A stretch of 64,000 nucleotides of DNA from Caldilineaceae bacterium (lineage in GTDB: Bacteria; Chloroflexota; Anaerolineae; Caldilineales; Caldilineaceae), in contig JAHBVH010000012.1 in the NCBI GenBank assembly GCA_019637645.1, positions 66,398 to 130,397 of the forward strand, read 5' to 3'. Below, in pieces: positions 7,551-15,331 of this stretch. The notes under the pieces were generated by a model that saw only the letters and a program-made list of their open reading frames with translations, was not told the DNA's origin and ran no database searches. Position 1 is the stretch's first letter; every line of letters starts with the position of its first letter. The position numbers were made by a program, and so were the translations under genes.

Positions 7551-7680
7551 CAGGGTATCCGCGGGGGATCGGATAGTCGCCGGTTCATGCATGTTTCTCT
7601 CAAGGAACCCTCAACTTGGGTGTGGCGGCAGCCATTGTGATCACGGTGGCTGCTGATAGCTTAGCAGGGCGGCGCAGCGT

Positions 7681-7733
7681 TTTGCTGAGGGTTTGCTGAG
7701 GCAGGCCAAGGATTTGCTGAGGTTTTACTGAGG
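7681..7733 (+). promoter_or_regulatory. Four phased direct repeats, putative operator for an OmpR-type winged helix
   Basis: TTTGCTGAGG occurs at 7681-7690, 7692-7701 and 7713-7722, and as TTTACTGAGG at 7724-7733. The start-to-start distances are 11, 21 and 11 bp, that is, multiples of a helical turn. PhoB/OmpR-type winged helices bind tandem direct repeats with 11-bp spacing. The gene starting 15 bases downstream encodes such a domain, so autoregulation is likely. Confidence 0.6.
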
Positions 7734-7748
7734 AAGTCAAAGCCCCTT

Positions 7749-9167
7749 ATGCCAGAAGTAGGACAAGCACCAACGAGCGTGGAGCACCCATGGGCCGATC
7801 ATGCACCGGCCTATCGCCACCAAGAGGCACATCTGCTGGCAAACTGGATTCTGACCGGTGCCAGTGGCTCGGTCATTGGGCTGAATGGTTCGGGCAAGTC
7901 GGATTTGCTGGGCTTTCTCTGTCACCGGCCCGAGGTGCTCAACCGCTATCTACCGGCTCGCGCCCAGCCAGTAACGCTCTTGCCCATGGATCTCAACAAC
8001 CTGCCGGATCGCACCTTGGCCGCGCTCTTCCGGGTCATTCTGCGTACCTTCGTTGAGCACAAAGGGCGCTTTGCCGCCGAAACCCAAGCGCTGATCACTC
8101 AGCTCTATCTTGAAAATCGTGCCGCCACCGATCCCTTTCTGTCGCAAAGTGCGCTACGGGAACTCCTGTTACATCTACAACAACAACGGCACCGCGTCGT
8201 CTTTGCCCTGGACCGCTTTGATGCTTTCTGCCGGATGCTCACGCCGGAGATGGGCGACGCTTTGCGCGGCCTCCGTGATGGCTTCAAAGGGACGCTCTCC
8301 TACATCGCCAGTATGCGGCTGGGGCTGACCTATGTGCCCGAGCCCGAGCTATTGGGGGATCTGCACCGCCTGCTCGATCAACACGTCTGCTATGTTGGCC
8401 CCATGAATGAACAAGATACGCGCGACACCATTGCCCGACGCGTTCAGGTGGTCGAACAGCCCCCCACCGAAGCGGAGATCCAGCAGATCTGGGCTTTGAG
8501 TGGCGGGTATCCATCCCTGGTGATGGTGACTTGTCGCTGGTGGCTGACCCAACCCCACCGTCCGCAACTGGCCCAATGGCGGGCAACGCTCTGGAAACAA
8601 GCTGGCGTACGCCACCGCCTGGAAGATATTTGGACGGGCCTCACCCAAGAGGAGCAATTCGTCCTGGCCGAGATCCACAAGAGTGCGCGCCTGGAGCAAA
8701 AAGCCCAGGCCCTAGTCAAGCAGCGCTATGGCGCAGTCGTAGAAACATTGGTTGAAAAAGGGCTCTGTTGGCAAACGCCAACTGGTTGGCAGATCTTCAG
8801 CCAACTCTTTGCCGATCATGTAGCCCAAGCCGGGGGCTATAGCCGCGGCAAAATCTGGCTGGAACCCACCAGCCAGCTGCTCTATCATGGCCAGACCGTG
8901 TTGGATACGCTCACGCCCAAAGAGCGCGCCCTCTTGCAATTTCTCGTCGAGCAGCCACGCCGCCAACACACCTATACCGATGTCATCGTTGCCGCCTGGA
9001 ACGAAGAGGAGCGTTATCATGGCGTCACCAACGATAGTCTCTACCAAGTTGTGCGCGGCCTGCGGCAGAAAATCGAACCAAACCCTGCCGAGCCCGTCTA
9101 CGTGGTCAACTGGCGCGGCAAGCCCGAAGGAGGCTACCTTTTCTATCCCGAAGGCCGCCCGCGCTAG
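7749..9167 (+). CDS. P-loop ATPase fused to C-terminal OmpR/PhoB-type winged-helix DNA-binding domain
   Basis: 472 residues. The AAA/STAND-like ATPase has Walker A GLNGSGKSDLL (K50) and a Walker-B-like VVFALDRFDAF near residue 155. An ATPase lid and helical region (about 200-340) follows. From about 365 to 472 there is a trans_reg_C winged helix: LEPTSQLLYHGQTVLDTLTP, EERALLQFL-type helix, NDSLYQVVRGLRQKIEP as recognition helix, then a wing ending GYLFYPEG. This order (NTPase first, winged helix last) is known in Chloroflexota regulators but the ligand is unknown. It probably binds the phased repeats at 7681-7733. It is divergent from the small peptide gene. Confidence 0.88.
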   Translation: MPEVGQAPTSVEHPWADHAPAYRHQEAHLLANWILTGASGSVIGLNGSGKSDLLGFLCHRPEVLNRYLPARAQPVTLLPMDLNNLPDRTLAALFRVILRTFVEHKGRFAAETQALITQLYLENRAATDPFLSQSALRELLLHLQQQRHRVVFALDRFDAFCRMLTPEMGDALRGLRDGFKGTLSYIASMRLGLTYVPEPELLGDLHRLLDQHVCYVGPMNEQDTRDTIARRVQVVEQPPTEAEIQQIWALSGGYPSLVMVTCRWWLTQPHRPQLAQWRATLWKQAGVRHRLEDIWTGLTQEEQFVLAEIHKSARLEQKAQALVKQRYGAVVETLVEKGLCWQTPTGWQIFSQLFADHVAQAGGYSRGKIWLEPTSQLLYHGQTVLDTLTPKERALLQFLVEQPRRQHTYTDVIVAAWNEEERYHGVTNDSLYQVVRGLRQKIEPNPAEPVYVVNWRGKPEGGYLFYPEGRPR

Positions 9168-9436
9168 CGATCTTGAAGCCGGTAAAGCAGGGCAGCCTGA
9201 AGGCCACGCCGGCTAGCGGAAGCTACGCTAAAGCGCACTGGGCTAGTAGCCCGCTTCAGCGGGCGTTGCTGACTAGCACCGTCCCTTCAGGGCGGTGCGC
9301 GCACCGCATACCGAATTGTTCACTGTAATAAGCCGTCCAGCGGCAAAACAACGTTGCTTACCAAGTGTGCGCTGGCCCTGCGGTGTATAAGGCCATCACG
9401 AACTTGAAAAATGCGGGGTTAAAACCCTTGACTAAC

Positions 9437-9490
9437 AGCGAAAAGCGCCCGCAGGCGCTTCGGCTGGAGCGCCTGCGGGCGCTTTTCGCT
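9437..9490. repeat. 23-bp inverted repeat, dispersed element
   Basis: The segment 9437-9459 (starting AGCGAAAAGCGCCCGCAGG) is perfectly complementary to 9468-9490 with an 8-base loop. Its left arm with the preceding GGGTTAAAACCC recurs at 35570-35616 without the right arm. It is flanked by the direct repeat at 9360 and 9521, so it may be a small non-autonomous element or REP-like sequence. Confidence 0.7.
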
Positions 9491-9557
9491 CTTAGCTACC
9501 GGATTGTTCCGGATGCGATAACCAAGTGCGCGCTGGCCCTGCGGTGTAGCGGATCGG

Positions 9558-9586
9558 TGGGCAACGAGGAAACAATGCTGTATAAT
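9558..9586 (+). promoter_or_regulatory. Putative promoter of the EAD-CHAT gene
   Basis: TGGGCA (9558-9563), 17-bp spacer, TATAAT (9581-9586; perfect -10), about 94 bases before ATG 9680. Confidence 0.5.
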
Positions 9587-9679
9587 TGTCAGGACAGAGG
9601 GGCTAGTCAAGCGGTCGATCAGTAAGCGTGTAACACCTACGCCCAATTTACCCACAGCCAAACCCGAACGGATCAACCC

Positions 9680-12600
9680 ATGGATCGCACAACGGTCACA
9701 CAGCTGCGTAACTTTTTAGTCAGACTCTACGGGGACGCCCAGAGCATTCGCCGCGTATTGGATGATGCGGGCCTCGACGCGGCGCGTATCCATCTGGGGG
9801 GCAGTGCCCTCAATAGCTGGCATGGCATCCTGGATGAAGCGCAAAAACAGGCACAGATCGATCCACTGCTAGATGCAGTTCTGCTCGACTATCCTAACCG
9901 GCGCGCCGAGTTGGAGGCCATTGTTGGCACTCGCCGCAGCACACAAGCCGGTGGGCCCACGCCAGGGGATAGCCCGACCGCAAGCCAACAGCCCACGCCC
10001 CCAACATCACCAGCCGCTACCCCCCAAGCAGGCCCAGACGCACCGGCAGCGCCCAGTCAATCGCCGGAAGTTGAGCTGCCGCGTAGCGTTCGCTTGCAGG
10101 CCGTTGAAATACAACTGGTGCGTTTGCTCTTTGCCAAAGCGACCAAGGTGCGGGTCAGCACTGAATTTACCGATGGCCGCACGGCAACGCGCGTCTTGTT
10201 GGCCCGCCCCGTTGCCGCGGATGGCGTCACCGAACTCCCCGCGGTGATCAAGTTGGGGCCACGGGCGCTGATCGAGCCCGAATGGCAAGCCGCTCAGAAC
10301 GCGGTATTAGGGCGGCTGCCGGGCTCGGTCAAGGTGGACAGCATACCGATCTATTTTGTCGATGAAACAGGGGCAGCTTGGGGCGCATTGCGCTATGCGC
10401 AGGTGGGCGACGGGATCTTTGATGTTGAAAGCCTGAGTCGCTACGCCACCCATGCCACTCTTCCTGATCTCTGGCAGGTGCTGAACAATCGGCTTTTTCG
10501 TCAGCTGGGCGAACTGTGGCACACTACGCAACAATGGCAGTCCATCCGCTATCAGCAGCGCTACGACCGGATTCTGCCCGTCAACCTGACAGTGGTCATC
10601 GACGGCAACGCCAAAGGCTTTCCCCTCTTGCTGGATGCGGCCTATTTGGCGACCGCCGATGAATTCCCACCGGTGCCGGTCAACAGCGTGGTCCGGCTGG
10701 ATGGCTTTGTGGTGACCGAAGCTTCCGCCGATGGTCGACAGCTCACCTTGGACTTGCCAGCTCAGGCCGACACAGCCTATCGGCTGCGTCTGCAACGCCC
10801 GGCCAACGATCCCCCAGTGACCATTGGTGAGCGCTACCCAACCGCGGTTGGGCGTGTCCAACAGACGCGTCAACAGTTATTACAAGCGTACTTGCAACCT
10901 ACCTTGGGCACGGCGCTCGATTTGAGCCAGCCAACTGTGCCCCTGCCCGATGGAACAGCCTTGCCCAACCCCTTGTTGGCACTCCCTTTGCTGCTGGCCC
11001 GCCGCCAGGAAGGCTGGCTCGCCACCATCCATGGCGATCTGAATTTGCGCAACATTCTGGTCGATCCCGAAGCCCGCACGACTCACATTATCGATTGCGC
11101 CGCAGCCCGTCAGGATCACCTGATCCAGGATCTACTACGCCTGGAACGCGATCTACTCACCGATCTTGCGGCCCAGATCTTTTTCACGGCGAATCTGCCC
11201 CCAACAGCGATGGTCGACTTCTATCGGGCGCTCCACTGTGCCTGTCGCGGGGAGTTCCATACGCCGGGGTACTTTGCCCTGCCCACCGGGCTAGAACCGG
11301 CGTTGGAAAAGCTTTTTCTCATGCTGGTCATGTTGCGCCAAGCCGCGCGGGAACGCTTGGCCGTTGCCGGGGAATGGGATGAATATTATACGGGTCTGGT
11401 CATTCATTTGCTCGGTGCGCTCAAATTTCGCGATCTCGACCATGCCCCGCCGGGTCATCAACCCAAAGCCCTGGCCTTTTGGGGCGCGGCAGCCTTGGTT
11501 GGCGTCCTGCAGGACCCCGCGGCAACTGTGCGCTTTTGTCATACCATCACCTGGCGGCCCTTTCCGATACAGGGAGGGCCCAAAGGCGGCAATGCGCACG
11601 GGGGAGAGCCGATCCTGCGTGGGCAGGCGACTAGTGGGGATCCGGCAGCCGCGTGCGAAGCGTTCCCCAGCAAAGGAGTAAGCTTACCCAGCGACGCCGA
11701 TCGCCCACCGGTGCAACGGCGTTTGGATGTAGCCGCGCCAACCCAAGCCACCCTCCAACGAGCCTTTTTGTTAGCCGTTGCCGTGCGCCAGAATAGTTCG
11801 CCGCCCCTCGCGATCAGCACCTTGCCAGTCCAACAGAGTGGCCAAGCCCAGCTCGATTGGCCCGAAAGCGAACCCTTTGTGCGCCTGCGCGTGCAGGTGG
11901 AAGCGGCGGCATGTACTCTGGTGGGCGAGAGTAGCTACACCTTCAAGCTCTACCGCAACCTAGATTCAGAGATCTACTATTTTTCGCTCATTCCCCAGGT
12001 CACCGGCCCGCTGACGATTATTGTCCGCCTCTATCAAGAGGGGGATCTCCTTGGCAGCACCTTTGCCCAAACCAGCGTGAGCGAACAAGTTGTGGGCGAA
12101 GTGCCAGTGCAGATCCACAGCAGCGAACCTGTGACCCCACAAACGCGAGGAGAGAGCCAGCGTACGCTCCAGCCAGAAGCTGACCGGCAGCCCATCAAAA
12201 TTCTCTTTCTGGCGGCTAACCCGCTCGACACCGTTCGGCTGGGCATCGACGAAGAAGCGCGCGCCATCGATCTGGCGCTTCGTCAGGCCGAGCATCGCAC
12301 CTTTGCCGTTGCCACCCACCAGGCCGTGCGTATTGACGATCTCCAGGAACTCCTCCTGCGTCATCAGCCGAATATTCTCCACTTTAGTGGGCATGGGGCC
12401 GCGACCAATGCCCTTATTTTGCAAGATGCCCAGGGGAATAGCATGCCGGTGCGCGGCGCGGCCTTGGGCCGTCTCCTCCGGGTGCTCAAAGATAACTTGC
12501 GCTGTGTGGTGCTCAACGCCTGTTATACAGCCGACAATGCCGCGGGTCTCGCCGCAGTGATCGACTGTGTGGTGGGCATTGAAGATGTTATCACCGACAG

Positions 12601-13036
12601 CGCTTCGCGCCAGTTTGCCACCGCCTTCTATCGCGCCCTGGGCTATGGCCGCTCCATCCAAGAAGCCTTTGAACTCGGCCAAGTCCAGATCGAGCTGGCG
12701 GGTCTTGGTGAAGCCGAGGCCCTTCACTTGCACGAAAACCGCCCGGCAGCGGCACAGCTGCGTTTTGCCGGCCAGCAGTCACCCATGCCCGCCCAGCCGC
12801 GGCAGAATGTAGCGACAGCGGCACCCATCACCGCACCAGCCACCGAACGGGCCAGTCCACCCGCAGAAGATACGGATTTGCTCCGCTCCCTGCTGGCCCA
12901 ACACCAACGCAATCGCCAACGCCTCTTACAACAAAAGGCGATCTATGGCGCTGGTGAAGAGCCACTCCGTCTCCTCAATCAACTGGACGCAGAAGAGGAG
13001 GCGATCGCCAAGTTACAGCAGCAGTTAGGTCAATAG
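9680..13036 (+). CDS. Effector-associated domain / kinase-like / CHAT caspase-like protease protein
   Basis: 1118 residues. 1-85: an effector-associated (EAD1-like) helical domain (VTQLRNFLVRLYGDAQSIRR). 90-135: Pro/Gln/Ala linker. About 140-560: an aminoglycoside-phosphotransferase/TCAD9-like kinase fold with catalytic loop IHGDLNLRNILVD (D453, N458) and metal-binding IIDCAA (D472). About 690-800: beta-sandwich. About 838-1030: a CHAT protease with KILFLAANP, catalytic His in HFSGHG (H905) and Cys in LNACYT (C948). 1065-1118: a helical hairpin with the AIYGAGEEPLRLLNQL pattern. EAD and CHAT domains belong to bacterial conflict/programmed-death systems where a sensed signal activates the protease. 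The phosphotransferase-like module may phosphorylate a partner or bind nucleotide. Stand-alone gene with its own promoter; the target protein is not apparent. Confidence 0.9.
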   Translation: MDRTTVTQLRNFLVRLYGDAQSIRRVLDDAGLDAARIHLGGSALNSWHGILDEAQKQAQIDPLLDAVLLDYPNRRAELEAIVGTRRSTQAGGPTPGDSPTASQQPTPPTSPAATPQAGPDAPAAPSQSPEVELPRSVRLQAVEIQLVRLLFAKATKVRVSTEFTDGRTATRVLLARPVAADGVTELPAVIKLGPRALIEPEWQAAQNAVLGRLPGSVKVDSIPIYFVDETGAAWGALRYAQVGDGIFDVESLSRYATHATLPDLWQVLNNRLFRQLGELWHTTQQWQSIRYQQRYDRILPVNLTVVIDGNAKGFPLLLDAAYLATADEFPPVPVNSVVRLDGFVVTEASADGRQLTLDLPAQADTAYRLRLQRPANDPPVTIGERYPTAVGRVQQTRQQLLQAYLQPTLGTALDLSQPTVPLPDGTALPNPLLALPLLLARRQEGWLATIHGDLNLRNILVDPEARTTHIIDCAAARQDHLIQDLLRLERDLLTDLAAQIFFTANLPPTAMVDFYRALHCACRGEFHTPGYFALPTGLEPALEKLFLMLVMLRQAARERLAVAGEWDEYYTGLVIHLLGALKFRDLDHAPPGHQPKALAFWGAAALVGVLQDPAATVRFCHTITWRPFPIQGGPKGGNAHGGEPILRGQATSGDPAAACEAFPSKGVSLPSDADRPPVQRRLDVAAPTQATLQRAFLLAVAVRQNSSPPLAISTLPVQQSGQAQLDWPESEPFVRLRVQVEAAACTLVGESSYTFKLYRNLDSEIYYFSLIPQVTGPLTIIVRLYQEGDLLGSTFAQTSVSEQVVGEVPVQIHSSEPVTPQTRGESQRTLQPEADRQPIKILFLAANPLDTVRLGIDEEARAIDLALRQAEHRTFAVATHQAVRIDDLQELLLRHQPNILHFSGHGAATNALILQDAQGNSMPVRGAALGRLLRVLKDNLRCVVLNACYTADNAAGLAAVIDCVVGIEDVITDSASRQFATAFYRALGYGRSIQEAFELGQVQIELAGLGEAEALHLHENRPAAAQLRFAGQQSPMPAQPRQNVATAAPITAPATERASPPAEDTDLLRSLLAQHQRNRQRLLQQKAIYGAGEEPLRLLNQLDAEEEAIAKLQQQLGQ

Positions 13037-13130
13037 TCCAAGCAATATGCACCTCGCCCGGCTCATGGACACTGGACAAATCTCGCTAACAACACAACGA
13101 TGATTTGCCCCAGAGAAGCAGCGATCTCAC

Positions 13131-13159
13131 TTGCATCTCCTTTCTGCCTGTGATACCAT
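13131..13159 (+). promoter_or_regulatory. Putative promoter of the PhyH/dehydrogenase genes
   Basis: TTGCAT (13131-13136), 17-bp spacer, TACCAT (13154-13159), about 115 bases before ATG 13273. Confidence 0.35.
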
Positions 13160-13272
13160 CCACTACTATCCGAGCTTTGAGGGTCGCCCAAGGATGGGGC
13201 GGCTGGGCTCTGGTAACCCACACACGACAAAATTGACACGATCCATAGAAGGTTCCACTGAAGGAGGAATTC

Positions 13273-14163
13273 ATGACGCCAAATGGAGCGGTCGCCACGC
13301 GACCCTACATCATGGATAAGAATATGGGCAAAGCTGTGGATATGGACAAAGTCCACATGCCCACCACCAATGCCGATGGTCAGCCCGTGGTCGAGCTAAC
13401 CGCCGAGCAGAAATATACCTTTGATCTGCGCGGCTGGCTATTGATCCCAGGCGTTTTGAGCGAAGACGAAGTGGCGGAGATGCGCGATTTTGCGATGCGC
13501 CTCCACCATGAGCCAGAATCTATCCCCGAAGTGGAACGCAATACGCTCGGTGGCCCTCTGCAAAAGCTGGCCGATCATCCGGTGGTGGTGGGCTTTATGA
13601 ATGAATTTGTTGCCTACCCTGGCCTCACCAATGAGGATTGCTATGGCTTCCGCCAAGAGTCGTGCCATCTCTTCTACCGCTCGCTCGGCCAAGGAAAGTT
13701 TGGCCCCCACAACGGCAGTGGCCTGCTGCGCTTTCCCGGCGACTCCCACACCTATCACTGTATCCCTGGCAAGGCCAATGCGGGGTTGGTGCGCGTAGTT
13801 TGGGAATTGAACCCCGTCGAAAAGGGCAAAGGGGGTACATTGTTGGTCTCTGGCACCCACAAAGGGGTCTACGCCGCGCCCGATTCGATCAAAGACCCCG
13901 ATTCGCCGCTGTGGGAAACCTATGGTTGTCCTCCCGGTTCGCTGCTCTTCTTTACCGAAGCCCTCACGCACAGCGCTACGGCCTGGACCAATGCCAACAA
14001 TGATCGGGTGGCGATCTTCAGCTGCTATAACACTGTCAACAGCAAATGGCATCACTGGAATCCCTCGTCCGAGCAGATCGCGACCATGCCGCCGAAACGC
14101 CGCACGCTCTACCGGCCCGTGCACGCCCAGGACAACCTCATCAACGGCATCTATCACGGGTAG
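13273..14163 (+). CDS. Phytanoyl-CoA dioxygenase (PhyH)-like Fe(II)/2-oxoglutarate oxygenase
   Basis: 296 residues, start chosen because GGAGGAATTC precedes ATG 13273. The family pattern begins LTAEQKYTFDLRGWLLIPGV, then LSEDEVAEMRDF. A beta-helix core follows, with GSGLLRFPGDSHTYH, GTLLVSGTHKGVYAAP, and a C-terminal HSATAWTNANNDRVAIF carrying the distal His and the Arg that holds 2-oxoglutarate. These enzymes hydroxylate or demethylate small molecules. The stop is 3 bases before the next dehydrogenase start, so the two are co-transcribed. The substrate is unknown; sugar-like or secondary-metabolite compounds are possible given the ABC importers downstream. Confidence 0.9.
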   Translation: MTPNGAVATRPYIMDKNMGKAVDMDKVHMPTTNADGQPVVELTAEQKYTFDLRGWLLIPGVLSEDEVAEMRDFAMRLHHEPESIPEVERNTLGGPLQKLADHPVVVGFMNEFVAYPGLTNEDCYGFRQESCHLFYRSLGQGKFGPHNGSGLLRFPGDSHTYHCIPGKANAGLVRVVWELNPVEKGKGGTLLVSGTHKGVYAAPDSIKDPDSPLWETYGCPPGSLLFFTEALTHSATAWTNANNDRVAIFSCYNTVNSKWHHWNPSSEQIATMPPKRRTLYRPVHAQDNLINGIYHG

Positions 14164-14166
14164 ACC

Positions 14167-15177
14167 ATGCAAGCCAAGGCTGTTGTCTTTACAGCACCCC
14201 ATACGGTAGAAGTTCGCCCTGTCACTTGTCCGGCCCCAGGGCCGCGCGATGTGGTGGTGCGCGTCACCCATTCGTGGATCAGCAACGGCACAGAAGGCTC
14301 GTTTTTGCGCGGCGAACGCATTGCCGGTGATACACCCTACACCCCAGGTGATCCCTGGCCCTTTCCCATCGTGGCTGGCTACCAAAAGATTGGCATTGCC
14401 GAGTGGGTGGGGGCCGAGGTGACTGATATTGCCGTGGGCGAGACTGTCTTTGCTGCGCTGGGGAAGGTCGATGAGATGTTCTCACCGTGGGCTGGTCAGA
14501 TCTCGCCCTCAGTGAGCCCCCGCGAGCAGATCTGGAAGATTCCCGCGGGGGTCGATCCACTGGCCTGCGCGGGGCTGGTCCTCACTCAGGTAGGCTATAA
14601 CTGTGGTGTTCGCTCACCCATTGCCGTGGGCGAAGGGGCCGTGGTGATTGGCGACGGCATGGTCGGCCACTGGGCCGCGCAAACCCTTACTTGGCGTGGC
14701 GCGCAAGTGCTCTTGGTGGGGCGTCACCCCGAACGGCTCCAAAAATTTGGCAACGGTCCGTTCCACTGGTCGATCAATGAACGCGAGGAAGATTGGGTCC
14801 AAGTGGCGCGCGAGCGCTTCCCAACCGGCGTACAAGTTGCCGTGGATACAGTGGGTTCGACGCCCGTAGTCGAGCAGTTGATGGGCTTGATGAAGCGGTA
14901 CGGTCACATTGTCTCGGCGGGTTTCTATGGCACGCAAGACAAAATTGCGCTCCAACCCCTCCGCGCCCGCGAACTGACCCTTGATCTGGTCTCGGGTTGG
15001 TCACAGCCACGCATGGACGCGACCCTTCAGCTCATTGCGGCGGGCCAGCTCCAAACCTTGCCCCTCATCACCCATCGCTTCCCGGTTGCTCAAGCCGCCG
15101 ATGCTTGGCGTTTGATCAGCCAAAAAGGCGAGGCGGTCTTAGGGGTCATTTTGGATTGGGAAGCAGCCGTACCCTAA
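14167..15177 (+). CDS. Medium-chain dehydrogenase/reductase without the classic zinc ligands (BchC-like group)
   Basis: 336 residues. N-terminal GroES-like part has THSWISNGTEGSFLRG in the place where the BchC/oxidised-sugar dehydrogenase group has S.IS.GTE. A Rossmann fold follows with VVIGDGMVGHWAAQTL (GxGxxG-like) near 158 and a NAD-type second strand VLLVGRHPERL. The catalytic Cys/His pair of zinc alcohol dehydrogenases is not obvious. It starts 3 bases after the PhyH stop. Together they probably oxidise one compound in two steps. Confidence 0.85.
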   Translation: MQAKAVVFTAPHTVEVRPVTCPAPGPRDVVVRVTHSWISNGTEGSFLRGERIAGDTPYTPGDPWPFPIVAGYQKIGIAEWVGAEVTDIAVGETVFAALGKVDEMFSPWAGQISPSVSPREQIWKIPAGVDPLACAGLVLTQVGYNCGVRSPIAVGEGAVVIGDGMVGHWAAQTLTWRGAQVLLVGRHPERLQKFGNGPFHWSINEREEDWVQVARERFPTGVQVAVDTVGSTPVVEQLMGLMKRYGHIVSAGFYGTQDKIALQPLRARELTLDLVSGWSQPRMDATLQLIAAGQLQTLPLITHRFPVAQAADAWRLISQKGEAVLGVILDWEAAVP

Positions 15178-15231
15178 GAAACGTACAGCTTACGCAAAAC
15201 TAGACCTGGCAGGTTTTGAAATCTTGTACCC

Positions 15232-15261
15232 GTTGGCTCTGTGGTCCCCACAACCGCCAAT
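15232..15261. repeat. Palindromic intergenic repeat, copy 1
   Basis: GTTGGCTCTGTGG followed by CCACAACCGCCAA forms an imperfect palindrome. Other copies: 16357-16386, 16408-16437 and a more perfect one at 22398-22427. It lies upstream of the true start of the next gene (15332). Confidence 0.65.
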
Positions 15262-15331
15262 GGAAGACTCTGTCAGGTCTAAGAGCTCTCTTCAACCAGT
15301 CTCTCAGCAAGCAGTTACAACGGAAAAGAAG

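Larger units (their letters stand above)
9168..9679. other. Repeat-rich intergenic region before the CHAT gene
   Basis: No gene seen. It contains GC-rich inverted repeats at 9230-9320, a nearly identical pair of about 27 bp (ACCAAGTG.GCGCTGGCCCTG type, at 9360-9386 and 9521-9547), the large hairpin 9437-9490 between them, and a promoter at 9558-9586. Confidence 0.6.

Noticed and set aside
15224..15331. 36-codon N-terminal extension of the zinc dehydrogenase
   Set aside because: Runs through a palindromic intergenic repeat and lacks a ribosome site; ATG 15332 has one.
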